A stretch of DNA of 64,000 nucleotides from Leguminivora glycinivorella (GCF_023078275.1 NC_062985.1:5721408-5785407), one strand, 5' to 3'. Counted from the first letter of the stretch, positions 11,167 through 23,204 are shown. Translations and numbers: made by a program. The notes: generated from the letters alone by a model not told the origin.

Positions 11167-11285
11167 ACGAAGCGATAAAGTTTATCCATCTAGGTTTTGT
11201 GTTAATCATAAATCATAAGAAAACAACGTACAGGGTTCGAGTGCTTGTAGTTAGGGCAATTTACACGTTGAAAAAGGATTTACAA

Positions 11286-11412
11286 TCCATACTAATATTA
11301 TAAATTGGAAAGTGTGTGTGTCTGTTTGTTTGTCCGTCTTTGACGGCAAATCGGAGCGACGAATTGTCGTGATTTTTTAAGTGGGACTTGAAGGGACGGA
11401 GAGTGACATGTA
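11286..11412 (+). mobile_element. Helitron-like element, 3'-truncated
   Basis: Starts TCCATACTAATATTATAAA after an A, as in the full copies at 41,321 and 52,919. It stops at GAGAGTGACATG without the CTAG end. Confidence 0.75.
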
Positions 11413-12205
11413 AGTAGATAAATAGAAGTAACCATAGTAGCATTTCACGGACGACACTAAGCACTTACAGTACTTAGACGGTAAAAGAAACCCTTTGAAT
11501 TTAATCGTCATAGTTTTCCTAATAGAAATTATATTCGTAAGAAAATGTAAGGTCCGTGTTCGCGGATGCTACAGGCCACCGGAGGTTAATTTGAATGGCC
11601 GGTGGAAAATAACTACATATATGTATATCGTAAATACTAGCTTACTGGCCTGCCGAGGCAAGACCTACTTGAATCCCTGAGGGAAAAGGAAACGTTGACG
11701 ACCAAAGCGGAACTAGCGGCGGACGAAATATTATTACATAGATCTATGACTAAGAATATTCATAATATTGGTCAGACACAACAGAATCGCCAAAAATTGA
11801 CACCCGGTGGCGTCACCCTCCTTGGTGTAAAATTATCCAACTATCATAACTGTTGTCCAACGTGTTGCTTTGTCTATCATAGCATTGTCGCGCTCATATC
11901 GCTTGTTATAGTGACATATGCACGTCAATTTTTCACTTTTTAAGACGGGTGAAGCATAAGGAGGCGAGAGAGATACCTATATGATATGCTGATGTCCCTG
12001 AGTACGTAGCCACATGGACAAACGCTTACGATAAAAAAAAATTAAACTGTTTATTTCTGTAAATAATTACAAATAACATGTTTTTTCTTAACTACTAATT
12101 TTAACTAAATAATAAAGTGTTTTTAGTTGAGTCCTGCCTTTTATGACTAAGTAGTTATACTAATTATTGCATGCATTTTTACATATTTGAGGGTTAATTA
12201 TTCAA

Positions 12206-12526
12206 TTAATTGGCGTCGTTAGACTGCCTTATCTTAAACAAATATTTCTTTACAATATTTCTTACCTGCTTATTCGTTCGTCCCTCCAACGAATTTAACA
12301 GTTCGTTTGAAAATTTATTCAAAATATGCGGTAGCATACACTTCCCTAACCTTTGCCCGTACACATTGTTACTTTTTGTTACTTCAAATGTTGGAAGAAA
12401 TGTCGATAATATCTCAATGGCTCTTCCGTATTGGCGCGACAGAGCCAGCCTGCGTTTCGATCGGCGTCTAGCGTCAACAATTGTCATTTCGGCTAGGCTG
12501 TCCAGTGTCCAGTTTGACTGCGACAA
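12206..12526 (-). CDS. Candidate coding exon or small ORF, unidentified
   Basis: The open frame contains an internal ATG (12487; MTIVDARRRSKRRLALSRQY) and ends QSNDAN. The notable point is a possible exon inside it: acceptor gattgtcgcag before 12517 and strong donor CAG/gtaaga after 12266 bound exactly 84 codons in phase 0 at both ends. The peptide is basic and helix-prone in its C-terminal half, with no family I recognise. It may be a real exon, a decayed transposase piece, or chance. Confidence 0.33.
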   Translation of the reverse strand: MSQSNWTLDSLAEMTIVDARRRSKRRLALSRQYGRAIEILSTFLPTFEVTKSNNVYGQRLGKCMLPHILNKFSNELLNSLEGRTNKQVRNIVKKYLFKIRQSNDAN

Positions 12527-13159
12527 TCACAGAACTAGATTTAGATATAGAAAACAAGTTCATTTATTTGTATAGACGCCGAGCGTGTCAGATTTTGTAC
12601 TGAAGTTGTTACTTGCCTGTGATTTTTAATATGTCTTAGGCTCTTGTGTGTTCATAATTTTGTGTTGTTGCAATTAAATATGACGTAACGAGGCATTTTT
12701 AATATTTTTGTTGACTTCAACTTATAAAAATTGACGCCAGAAAGCTGCAAGCTGCGATTAAAGACGGACAACTCAGTGGATTTTACTGAGTTGATTTGAC
12801 ACGCTAACGTTTTCTTGATCTGAATGATGACATCTGTGGCGACAACAACGTGAACCCTCAGTGATTATATCAAAAGTGACAGGTTCACAGACCTCGTCCT
12901 ATCTGCTATGGTTTGAATATTAAATAAAACCATAAAATTGCTTTTAGCCATGTAATTATTTTACGGTATCGAAACTTATAAGTTTATGTAATTGGATATT
13001 AAATGCGAGAATTAAGACTGGTTTCCTTTAACAGCAACATCATTTTCTACTTTTATAAATGTGGTCACACTATGTGTAGACGGAAAATTAATATCCCTTG
13101 AGTTTTAAGTAAATATGTAACGTAAAATATTTACGATGTCTGTTGTAAACTTTAACTAA

Positions 13160-13591
13160 TAAATAAATATTATAGGACACTCTTACACAGATTGACTGAG
13201 TCCCACGGTAAGCTCAAGAAGGCTTGTGTTGTGGGTACTCAGACAAAGATATATATAATATACAAATACTTATATAGTTACATAGAAAACATCCATAACT
13301 CAGGAACAAATATCTGTGCTCATCATAAATTCGCCGTCAATAGAACTTGTGAACAATGTAAACAAACCTTGTTGTCAAAATGTATTTAATTTGCATTCTA
13401 ACTCATCAGGTACTGGCTAAATCCATGTGTTATTTAATAAATTCATATCACATTACGATCCTCAACCTTTAAAATAATAAAATTGTGCTAAAGTATTGAT
13501 ATTTTATGTAATGGTTTGTTTACATTGTTGACAATTTCTATTGGCAGCGATTTTACAAATAAATGCGGAATTCGAACCCGGGACCCGGGAA
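13160..13591 (-). repeat. tRNA-SINE interrupted by a MITE
   Basis: SINE 3' body at 13160-13326 (ACTCTTACACAGATTGACTG; ACATAGAAAACATCCATAAC) resumes at 13555 (ACAAATAAATGC) and ends with the B-box complement GAATTCGAACCCGGGACCC. The gap is filled by the element at 13327-13554. Confidence 0.75.
13327..13554. mobile_element. MITE inserted in the SINE
   Basis: AAATTCGCCGTCAATAGAAC ... AACAATGTAAACAAACC at the left is mirrored, with a few mismatches over about 42 bp, by GGTTTGTTTACATTGTTGAC ... TTGGCAGCGATTT at the right. Confidence 0.75.
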
Positions 13592-13858
13592 TAACTACAA
13601 TAGTAGCTAGATCTACTGGACAGCTCCTTTAACTGTCCTCTGATACGGACACCCCGTCTCCCGCAATCGTATCAAGACATAGAGAAAAAGTCCTGATATA
13701 TCACAAAAATCCTGAAGTATGGTAACCCTGGTCTGATGGGAATTGTAATACGATAGTAAAATGGTCAACCTCAATGTCTTCCTCAACATTCAATGCTGAT
13801 CGTTGAAGAGCAGATATCGAGCATGGGCAAGCTCAATTGTACTGACAACTATCTAGAT

Positions 13859-13960
13859 CAGGGGTTCCCAACCGTTGGTCCGTGAGAGTCTTCGCGTCAG
13901 GAGAATAAAACAATAAAGGTCAATATGGGTAAGTGTGATTGCGCTTTAAGTTGTTAGGCC
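13859..13960 (+). repeat. hAT-type terminal fragment
   Basis: CAGGGGTTCCCAACCGTTGG followed by GTCCG is the terminal motif of many hAT DNA transposons. No matching right end was found. Confidence 0.4.
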
Positions 13961-13984
13961 CTGTTTAAAAACGGACGCTCCGGC

Positions 13985-14200
13985 TGTGGAATGAGCTTCC
14001 CTGCCGAGGTATTTCCGATGAACTACAGAATGGGGTTCTTCAAAAAAGGGGTGTACAAGTTTCTAATGGGTCGGCCACGCGCATGTGACCCCCTTGAGTT
14101 GCAGGCGTCCATAGGTTACGGTGACCGCTTTCCATCAGGCGGACCGTATACCTGTTTCTGTTTGCCACCGGCTTGGTTTAAAAAAAAGTCTTATTTCAGA
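13985..14200 (+). pseudogene. LINE (Jockey/CR1-like) C-terminal remnant and 3' end
   Basis: WNELP-type sequence at the start, then an open peptide (AEVFPMNYRMGFFKKGVYKF, GRPRACDPLELQAS) running into GGCGGACCGTATACCTG and a poly(A)-like TTTAAAAAAAA. The same peptide motif (YKFIMGWQRACD) is present on the minus strand near 23,300-23,360. Confidence 0.65.
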
Positions 14201-14580
14201 TCTGTCACAGACACTTTAAACTGTAATTAACAAATTAAAGTCTATTCATTCAATAGCAAATGTTTGACAGACGGCGTTCTAGGCGTTAATCACGAATTTA
14301 TACACTCGTTAATCTGTCAATCATACTTATATTTACTTATCCCTACCTACCTTGCTCATTTTTCTCCGCATTTGCTTTGTGTAACGCTTTGAGCTCATAT
14401 TTGTAGGTAAATGATTGTGATAAACAGACAAAAGAGTAAACATTATACCTAGTAACTATGATACCTTCATTGAGAACGAAGAGAATTATTATTTTCCTAG
14501 CAATATAACAAATTTAATATCTACTACAATGAAAATTAGATCATTTATTTATCTTTTCTGTTAGGCTAGGCTATTTATAA

Positions 14581-14680
14581 TCCATACTAATATTATAAAA
14601 TGGTAAAGTGTGTGTGTTTGTCCGTTTTTCACGGCAAAACGGAGCGACGAATTGATGGCGCAGCCGCGGGCAAAAACTAG
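14581..14680 (+). mobile_element. Helitron-like element, internally deleted (100 bp)
   Basis: TCCATACTAATATTATAAA start and GCCGCGGGCAAAAACTAG end are both present; the body is shortened after GGAGCGACGAATTG. Confidence 0.8.
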
Positions 14681-14737
14681 CACGAATATAAAAGTAAAAT
14701 ACAAAACAATAAAAAAGCATAATTATAAAAAATAGGT

Positions 14738-14890
14738 CATTATTATTATTATTATTTTATTGTATGTGCCTGTTATATCCCACTTTTTCCAGTCTTCCCG
14801 ATCTTGGGCAGTCTCGGGTCAATTATTAAGGAAGCAATCTAATCATCATCTCGCCATCGCCGTCGGGGTCTGCTAGATCCTCGCTTTAGG
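14738..14890 (-). repeat. (ATT)n microsatellite and LINE-tail-like sequence
   Basis: Six ATT units followed by TTATTGTATGTGCCTGTTAT, the layout of a minus-oriented non-LTR 3' end. No coding remains. Confidence 0.35.
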
Positions 14891-15221
14891 TAGGTACTAA
14901 TTAGTTACAAAAACAAAAAAAAGAGAATATAACATTTATCCGAGAACCTTGTGCCAGGAGCAAAGGTTATGAACCCCTATTCCAGATTTACTTTATCTAT
15001 TAGTAAAGATATTGTTGTGGTCGTTGAATGGGGCGACATTTGCGATTTATTTCCCATTCGTCGCGTTCAATTGAAGACAGATCTGACTGATTTACTTACA
15101 TCAAAGTTCTGCCGCGAATGTTCTACCACAGATTACTTGTAATGAAATAACAAAAAGGATTTTATCTGACAACTTATATAAAGCAAATTAAACTACTTAA
15201 ATAAATTTGAAAAAAAGGAAT

Positions 15222-15451
15222 AAGGTACAGCGGGACAAATCTCGACTGGGGGGCAATTCTAACTAATCATTTTTTTCCATTATTACACTATGATGTTGAG
15301 TTTCAGATGTATCCAATATCCATTGAACACGCCTATCATATATAACTGGTGGACAATGGACATTCTATTTAATAATGCAAACATTGTAAAACAGGTAAAA
15401 AATGGACCAGTTACATTAGTCCCCCAGTCGAGATTGGCCCCGCTGTACCTT
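15222..15451. mobile_element. MITE with AAGGTACAGCGGG ends
   Basis: AAGGTACAGCGGGACAAATC ... CGACTGGGGG on the left mirrors CCCCCAGTCGAGATTGGCCC ... CGCTGTACCTT on the right. 230 bp, no ORF. Confidence 0.85.
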
Positions 15452-15964
15452 AAGAGGATACGGTAGCGAAAATGCTAAAATGGAAAGGACCCCCTTTCAA
15501 CTTGGGAATTTTAGTTAAATATACAAGTGTTATTAACTAGATTTATCAAAAAAAAATTGTCCATAAAGAACAAATCAGTCAAAAGATATTTCAAAGAAAT
15601 CTTAAAAATCGAGGTTCCGCTCTCGACTTTTCCTCCTTCAAAACTTAATCAATCGGAACGAAATTTGAGAATCTGAATAACAATGAAATAATCAATGTCG
15701 GACCGTTTAGATTTTTTGGTTAATTGTTACCAATCTTGAGTATCACACCTTTTTTTGCGCCACAATGAAAAAGGCCGTTTTTGGAATATTTTGATTGGCT
15801 CTAGAATCTTTAAAAAGCAGAACATCAAAAAAATCAAAACGGTCCGACACAGATAAAAATAATAACAATCTGTGTTGAAAAATCATTGCTCTATCTTCAA
15901 AAACCAGGGAGGAAATAGTCGAGAGCGTTTGTATGGAGAATTGACCCCTACCGTATCGTCTTAA
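15450..15964. mobile_element. piggyBac-like MITE with TTAA target duplication
   Basis: TTAA at 15450 and 15961 flank inverted ends GAGGATACGGTAG and CTACCGTATCGTC. About 515 bp. The 124-aa minus-strand ORF overlapping it has no transposase features. Its left TTAA overlaps the end of the neighbouring MITE. Confidence 0.8.
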
Positions 15965-16914
15965 GTTTCTTTTTATTGATAGAGATATATGTAGATTAGC
16001 TTTTCTTTTGGTTAGTAAACAGCTATCGTAGCCTAATAGGGGCGTTAAAAACAGCAAATTGTGTAAATAAGAATGTTCCATATATGGTGTAATGGGACGC
16101 GAATGCCCGTCGTACATGCTACGGTTGTGTGTTGTAACTTGTAATGCCGGGTCTATAATAAAAATGTACTTAACTTAGTTGTATGTTAGACCTGTTTAAC
16201 TGGACAAACCCTGAAATAAGAAATTGTTCAAGAATTTGTATGCGTCAAACGCACGTGAAAACGAAGACAGACAGTTGCACAAAACACGTTCTATTATTAT
16301 TTTAAATAATTCAGAAATGTGTCGGGAGCGGCTTGTCTGCAACATTAGTATGTAATCTATGTCTACACAGTCCCTCAAATTGGAAAGATAGTCGCACGGG
16401 AGTTCGTGATTCGATACTTAAGTGCATATAGTATATGCCTATACTGTTATCTCGGCCATAGAATGCATGGAAACTGGGAGCTTCCTGTGTGACTTGTACT
16501 TTTTAACATATGCACAACCAAGGCCTCTTGGCCTCTCGCACTTTCGCAGGCATATGGGTTTATAGGCTAGTTAGACTGGCCGGCTAGAAGGTCCATTCTC
16601 GTAATAATCAATATGATCGCGGTGAGTAACTGAACATAATGATCTGACGGTTGGCACCTATAGCATAATGGTGCGAACACACTGTACTAGTAAACACTTG
16701 CGGGGGCGAATTAGACATGTTGTAAAGAAAGCTCGTGATATGACGCTTATGTTTTAATATTTTGAAGATTTTAGACGAAGAAGATAAAACTGTGGCTTAA
16801 CGGCCAAAATAGAATCTTGTCGTTCAAAACAAGAGCAGCCCTATCCCGACCTAGGGCCATTCCTAAAATCACCATAACTTGGTAATTCTGTTTAAAATAT
16901 TTATCCCAATTTCC
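15965..16914. other. Non-coding stretch, nothing recognised
   Basis: No supported ORF or repeat. Confidence 0.5.
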
Positions 16915-17474
16915 TTTTTAGGGTTCCGTAGTCAACTAGGAACCCTTATAGTTTCGCCATGTCTGTCTGTCTGTCCGTCCGTCCGTCCGTCCGTCCGTCC
17001 GTCCGCGGATAATCTCAGTAACCGTTAGCACTAGAAAGCTGAAATTTGGTACCAATATGTATATCAATCACGCCAACAAAGTGCAAAAATACAAAATGGA
17101 AAAAAATGTTTTATTAGGGTACCCCCCCTACATGTAAACTGGGGGCTGATATTTTTTTTCATTCCAACTCCAACGTGTGATATATTGTTGGATAGGTATT
17201 GAAAAATGAATAAGGGTTTGCTAAGATTGTTTTTTGATAATAATAATATTTTCGGAAATAATCGCTCCAAAAGGAAAAAAAAGTGCGTCCCCCCCCCTCT
17301 AACTTTTGAACCATATGTTTAAAAAATATGAAAAAAATCACAAAAGTAGAACTTTATAAATACTTTCTAGGAAAATTGTTTTGAACTTGATAGGTTCAGT
17401 AGTTTTTGAGAAAATACGGAAAACTACGGAACCCTACACTGAGCGTGGCCCGATACGCTCTTGGCCGGTTTTTT
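16915..17474 (+). mobile_element. GGGTTCCGTAG-family element, copy 2
   Basis: Full-length copy, TTTTTAGGGTTCCGTAGTC to GACACGCTCTTGGCCGG-type end (here GATACGCTC), with a short CCGT array and the internal AAAAAAGTGCGTCC segment that copy 1 lacks. Confidence 0.9.
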
Positions 17475-18030
17475 ACCACTTTAATAATCTTTACTTTAGG
17501 AACACCTGTATCCAGTATCACAAACATTGCAGAGTCGAATAGCGTCCCTAGTGATGTCATTATAAGCAAGTTGATTGCAGCTTAATGATAAGCTTTAAGT
17601 ATTTCTGCGACACAATGACAGCTTGATCGAAGAAAGATTGCGTTCTGCAAAATGCCATGTTTCACTAGGTCCATAACTCTCATAAGATAACTGATGTGAA
17701 AGTATACAAAAATTGTTTGTTGTCGTATAAAGTAAGTGAAATATCTATTTATCAACTCGTGAAGCTTCTTTCGATTCTTCAAGAATTAAGTAATTTATTT
17801 AGTACGACAAAATAAGTGAAATAAATATTTCAAGTTCTTCAGGAGCGAAATTATAGGTTATAAGGTTATAAGATACATAGGTTTTTCATAGCTGCAAATA
17901 TCGAAGAATCGACACACAAAACCTATAGAATATTACCTGCAAGTATAGAGGACTGAGCTTCTTTCTGGCGTTTGTCTTGCACTGTGACCTACGACAATGT
18001 CAATCAACACGGATAAGTGTGTCGGGGTGT
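17475..18030. other. Non-coding stretch, nothing recognised
   Basis: Only chance-length ORFs. Confidence 0.5.
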
Positions 18031-18038
18031 GTTTAAAC

Positions 18039-18850
18039 TAGGGTTGCAAATAGAAAAAAAAATCAAATGTTTCTTTTTTCAGAATTATAAAAAAAAAATG
18101 AAAAAACAACCAAGCACCATGGTTTTTTTATATTTTTTTTTTCAGATGAACAAATAATACGACAAAAACGGTTTTTCGTGATTTGTAACGTTTCAATATC
18201 TATAACGTACATTTTAATTCGATAAACATTCAGTATACAAACGTTTATTGGGAAATCCCCGATGCGGCGTAGAGCGTGGACTGTGTGGAGATGGAGAGGC
18301 GGTGGTGTTGCCAACGTAAATAGCGATAACTACTAATAACTACAGATATGTAAATATTACATACATACATACAATCACACCTGTATCCCATAAAGGGGTA
18401 GGCAGAGCACATGAAACTACTAAAGTCTCAGTGCCACTCTTGGCAATTAAGGGGTTAAAAGAAAACGAAAATTGTGACATTGCAGTGACAGGTTGCCAGC
18501 CTCTCGCCTACGCCACAATTTTAACCCAAATCCCACAGTCGACTTCTACGACACCCACGGGAAGACAGGGGGTGGTGAAATTCTTAACCCGTCACCACAC
18601 AGGCCAAATATTAAACTAATATTTACACAGGTAAATATTAGTTTTATAAAACCAGAAATTAAAGTTATGAAAGTAAATTCGTTTAATAGATAACATAAAG
18701 TCAAAAAAAAACCGTATAAAAGTATTAACCGTTTTGCAAATTTTTAAGATTTCGTCCTTTAGAAAAAATAACATACTCCAGAAAATAAACTGTTTTTTTT
18801 TTCCCCTTTTTTTTTAGCTAGAAAAAAAACACCGTTTTTTCGCAACCCTA
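18039..18850. mobile_element. hAT-like non-autonomous element with 8-bp GTTTAAAC flanks
   Basis: Ends TAGGGTTGC and GCAACCCTA, each bordered by GTTTAAAC (18031-18038 and 18851-18858). 8-bp duplications and a TAGGGTTGC-type terminus fit hAT. Because GTTTAAAC is itself palindromic it could instead be part of the inverted repeat. A TGTA-tailed repeat is nested inside. Confidence 0.65.
18357..18604 (-). repeat. TGTA-tailed short repeat, copy 1
   Basis: Minus-strand unit beginning GCCTGTGTGGTGACGGGTTA and ending GTGTGATTGTATGTATGTAT. Same boundaries as the copies at 44,593 and 59,215. Confidence 0.85.
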
Positions 18851-19037
18851 GTTTAAACAATGATCAGTGTTTATTGAGAGTTCAATACGGTTACCACTAA
18901 TCGTGAGTAGCAAGTAGGAAAATTATGAACTCGCAAAGCCACCTGTGACAATGAGTAAATAGGCCAACTGTGAAGGCCAGACACACTTCTCCTCATGACA
19001 CACTTACCCTTAATGTTTTTCAGAAAGCAAGTATTTA

Positions 19038-19450
19038 GGCTTCTTCTTCTTCTTTAGTCGTTCCCTCAATGCTGAGGAAGTGAGGATCGTGACATCATGT
19101 CATTCTGTTAAAGACTAGGTCCCTCCATAGGCGTCTGTTCCTCGCCAAGCGCATGGCCTCGTGCAGTTTTAATCGCATGGTTGCAGTAATTTGAGCTCAC
19201 CATCTAGTAGGGGGAGGAGCCTGAGGTCTCGTGCCTTCAACTTTGCCCGTCATAATTATTCTCTCCAGGCTATCTGGCGGATGACGTGAAATGTGACCGA
19301 AACAACTAAGAGTATGGTCCTATTGGTCCTGGCATATTTAGGCTTAGGTATACTCTGTTCATCTCCTTGGACCCGCCTTATGTACTTTGCATTCTCGATC
19401 TGCGTAGGCGCCGCCAGTAGCGCTGGAAATTGATTGAGCGCTCGCAATTA
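19038..19450 (-). pseudogene. Decayed LINE fragment with GAAGAA tail
   Basis: Minus-strand peptide remains IENAKYIRRVQGDEQSIPKP resemble a degraded non-LTR element ORF. The 3' side ends in a GAAGAAGAAG run (CTTCTTCTTC on the plus strand), as in RTE-like elements. Confidence 0.5.
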
Positions 19451-19750
19451 CGCTTAGCGGAACGCGGACGTTGCTCGTAGGACTATAAACGGTAAGGGTC
19501 TTTATATCTTTGTGTTGTCAAGTAAATGAAGCAGGTATGTTGCAGTGGCGGGGGTGTACACCCAAGTGCACCCAATTTATCCGTAAGTACCTACCAGTGG
19601 CGTAGCGCTGATACAACTCGATTCCCAACGGGTTCCCTAAAATTATGCAGTATCTGAAGAAGTCCATACAAAACAGATCCCAAAAACCCCTCCGGCTTTA
19701 CCAACAAAAATTTTCACGCGTCGCCACTGGTACCTACTATAAGTATAAGT

Positions 19751-19979
19751 ACTAATATTATAAATGGGAAAGTGTGTGTGTCTGTTTGTTTGTCCGTCTT
19801 TCACGGCAAAACGGAGCGACTAATTGACGTGATTTTTTAAGTGGAGATAGTTGAAGGGATGGAGAGTGACATGGGCTACTTTTTGTCTCTTTCTAACCCC
19901 CCAATTCCCTAAAATGGGCGGAATGGAGCATTCCGCAATTTTCGAATTTAACGCGAGCGAAGCCGCGGGCAAAAGCTAG
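19751..19979 (+). mobile_element. Helitron-like element with an internal insert
   Basis: ACTAATATTATAAATGGGAA to GCCGCGGGCAAAAGCTAG. Contains about 50 bp (CCCAATTCCCTAAAATGGGC...) absent from other copies; the first few bases of the TCCAT end are altered. Confidence 0.8.
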
Positions 19980-20202
19980 TGAACACATAGAACTTGAATT
20001 GTAGCTTTATTATGATCTGCTTCGCCAATGGCAAGATTTAGAGCTCTTTAGTACCTAATAATTATTTGGAAAAGCTTTCTTTATCAATCTTTTATTTTGT
20101 TTTACCAGTCCCGTTGTTTCTCTGTATCGCAAATCTCGTACGGTTTTCGATGATGCAAGAAAATTATGCTGCGAATATATTTAGTGCTATGCCAAGCAAC
20201 TG

Positions 20203-20311
20203 ATCTGCCCCTCTAGCACAACTTGCCTTGTCGCGCGCGAGTCCATACTTGAAATCGCGCTTGATGTATGGACTCGCGCGCGACAAGTCAAGTTGTGCTA
20301 AAGGGTCAGAT
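20203..20311. mobile_element. Hairpin MITE, about 46-bp arms
   Basis: TAGCACAACTTGCCTTGTCG and CGCGCGAGTCCATAC on the left mirror GTATGGACTCGCGCGCGACA and AGTTGTGCTA on the right, with a loop of about 16 bases. It is the source of the 84-aa ORF starting here. Confidence 0.85.
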
Positions 20312-20462
20312 GGTTATGATAAAGACAGGAGGTGGCCATAACCATGAATACTGTGATAATAGGACGGAGCAGAATAGCCGTGATGACCTGATGACTAACT
20401 GTTGCATGTACTACAAAGAAAGAGGCATATATAAATCTTATACCTACCAAGAATTGAATTAT

Positions 20463-20747
20463 TGCAAGGCCATTTTCAGAAATTGGGACCTAAAATTAGT
20501 GACAGTTGTTAACAAAAATTAACTCAATGTCAGTTTTGTAACGACAACTAAGAATAAAATTTGTCTAAAAACCAACTTTTTTCATGTTCTAAATATAGAT
20601 TATTGCTTATAGTTTATGTAATTAACACAAAAGCAATATTTTTTTTAGAAATTTTGTGTTTAATTGTCGTCACAAAACTGACATCGAGTTAATTTTTGTT
20701 AAGAGCTTTCACTAATATGGGGTCCCAATTTTTGAAAATGCTTGCAA
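20463..20747. mobile_element. Long-palindrome MITE (GGGCATTTTCAGAATTTGG), copy 2
   Basis: Same arms as 5138-5441 (GCCATTTTCAGAAATTGGG; CCAATTTTTGAAAATGC). Flanked by TTGCAA on both sides. Confidence 0.82.
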
Positions 20748-22700
20748 AAACTTTCTTTTCGCGTGTCTCGAGTTAGGTACATCCTGTTTTCGACTTAATT
20801 ACTGAAAATAGACAATATTTTAAAGCCAAAGTCAATTCAATAGTAAATGTAGGGTTACTAATAACACTCCAACCGCCAGCGTGGCCTGTGGTGTCAAGTA
20901 ATCATACTCTTGACATCTCCATTCAGCGGTACCTATTATAGTTGGAGCCACGTAACGAACGCCGCTTTTGTACTTAAATGGCAAGAGGGCAGTTCGCTTC
21001 GCTATAATGCTGAGGAGCACAGTATGTTTACAACAGATGAAGCAATCGCAGTGATTAAAAAAGAAAGCGACTTGGTTTTAATATTTTTCAGATTTTTATG
21101 TCTAAATAATTAACATTTAATAAGCATATACATTGATTACCTCGTATAGGATATAATAAATAGGATTGTGATCATTTATTACCCCAAATGACATTTTTAA
21201 CAGCACAATCACAATTCGAAACGAGTTATCGCACTATGAAATTTGAAAACGTCTTCCGAAAAAACTGATTTTTTTTAAGTATAAAAAGACATATTTTAAA
21301 ATATTATCTAATTATTACCTAGCTTAAGATATGTTCTTTAAGGAACATTATCAGTTTTTTAATAATCATTTATAGTTTCTTTATAATTTTGAATGAAAAA
21401 GGTTACATTTTGCCAAAAACGCTCGTCTTTAGGAATAAGGCCTCTTAATTGTACGTGAAAGAGTTTAATACCGGATGGGATCTGTACGCCATCATTGTTT
21501 TAATTGAAGTTTCCGGTCACGCTTTTAACATAACATAACGAAATTCGCAACGCAATACAGACTTAAAAGAACTTCAAAGAGTAAATAAAATAAAAATACG
21601 CGTTGTAATTAAAAGTCGCTGAACAAACGTTGGTCAGTTTTTTGGCGTATTGCCTAGGTAAAGTATTAGTATGATTGCATCTGTTACAGGAGACACCTGG
21701 TATAAGGTATCTTGCTGAAGTCGCTAGCTCTTGTTAGGGTGCATAGAATTCTGGCGGCGATGTCCCCGTCGCCGTCAGGCTTTGTCGTTAGGCATATGAG
21801 GATCCCGCTTGGCCACCTAAGACACTTATTAGTCCCACCTACACTTCTATTATTTATTATTACACGACTGCCCAAAAAAAAGAGTGTATTGTGCAAAGAC
21901 TCTATGTTGAACGGTTTTATGAAATTCTTATGGATTGCACGTCAGAGAACACCAATTAGGTTCCTGCCCTGGCGGTACCACCAACAGCTTAGTAGTAAAA
22001 TAGCAGTCAACTTTATGTTTACATTTTATACTTGCTATATACCGCCGTCAATATCGCATGGAGTAAACCTGGATTAAAGTGGTAGTTAAACTTTAAGGCA
22101 GGCATGTAAATATTAGCCAACAATTACGGTATGTATACGTGGTTGCATCTCCTCCTTAAGTACGCAGTATAAATAAATAATTAAATATAGTATAGTATTT
22201 ATAAATGCGTAACAAGAAAAGCTAGCGCAAGCTTCCGCGTTCATCCACAATCTGGAGAATTCTACAATACGCCAGAGGAATTCGTTAGCGTACGAGTACA
22301 TCTTTCGACGTCGCAGGTAGATAGGGGCCTGAAAATGTGCATTTGCCGAGCTCAGATCTGATTTATACGTAATGTACTCAATAATTAAGAAATATGTAAT
22401 GGAATAAATAAAAAAAAATCAATTTGGAACATTCTATAAGAATTGTTGACTTTTTTGCTAAGCTAATGTTATCCCATAGCTGGGTACAAAAATACTTTAA
22501 TGATCCCAAAAAAAAAAGGTTTTCAGCAATACTCATCCCAAGAATTGTGAACGTTAATTTTGCAGTAGTAGTTTATGAATAATCAATGGAACTTTAAAGT
22601 CGAGTAATGGTGTAGTACATGTGATTTGTTCTTTTTGAAGTGGGTTGTATTTTTTTTTTGTAAAAAGTTTTTACTACTATCAACTCATGTCATGTATTGG
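20748..22700. other. Non-coding stretch, weak repeat fragments only
   Basis: A repeat-like patch at about 21,700-21,880 (CACGACTGCCCAAAAAAAAG) resembles a common MITE end. No supported gene. Confidence 0.4.
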
Positions 22701-22703
22701 TGA

Positions 22704-22930
22704 TGACCTGTCTGGCGTAACGGATAGTGACCCTGGATTCGAATCCCGGTAACCATTTATTTGAGTTATGAGCACTGATGTAAGTTCCTGATTCACGGAT
22801 GTTTTCTATGTATTTAAGTATTTACATATTATACTCGTGTATTTCATTGTCTGAATCTGAATAATGTCTTTTTGTGCTTACTGTGAGATCAGTAGATCTG
22901 TATAAGAATATTTATTTATAATTTTCTTAT
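22704..22930 (+). repeat. tRNA-derived SINE, diverged head
   Basis: GACCTGTCTGGCGTAACGGA (degenerate A box), GGATTCGAATCCCGG (B box), then GGATGTTTTCTATGTATTTA and GATCTGTATAAGAATATTTA. Confidence 0.8.
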
Positions 22931-23204
22931 TTTCCCAGTGTTGTACAGTCGATTATTAGCTGCACCAGCCTCGGCCAAATAGATTCCCGGGTGGTCGCCC
23001 CCGAGATGGGAAGACGCAGGGCGCAGTGTTCACAAACACAATTACTTGTTTTATTTAGCCTTGGCTTGAGTTTTGTCGAAGCGGTTTGCTTTAATCAGAA
23101 GTGGGACAGTTCAGTGTTTTCAAACGGGGTTAAGAAAACATCTCGTGACTTTCGTTGTAGAATTATTATTCTGGATAAAATGGCGAAAGCTTTCTTGGGT
23201 ACAA

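Noticed and set aside
15743..16117. 124-aa minus-strand ORF
   Set aside because: Mostly inside the piggyBac-like MITE, with no transposase motifs.
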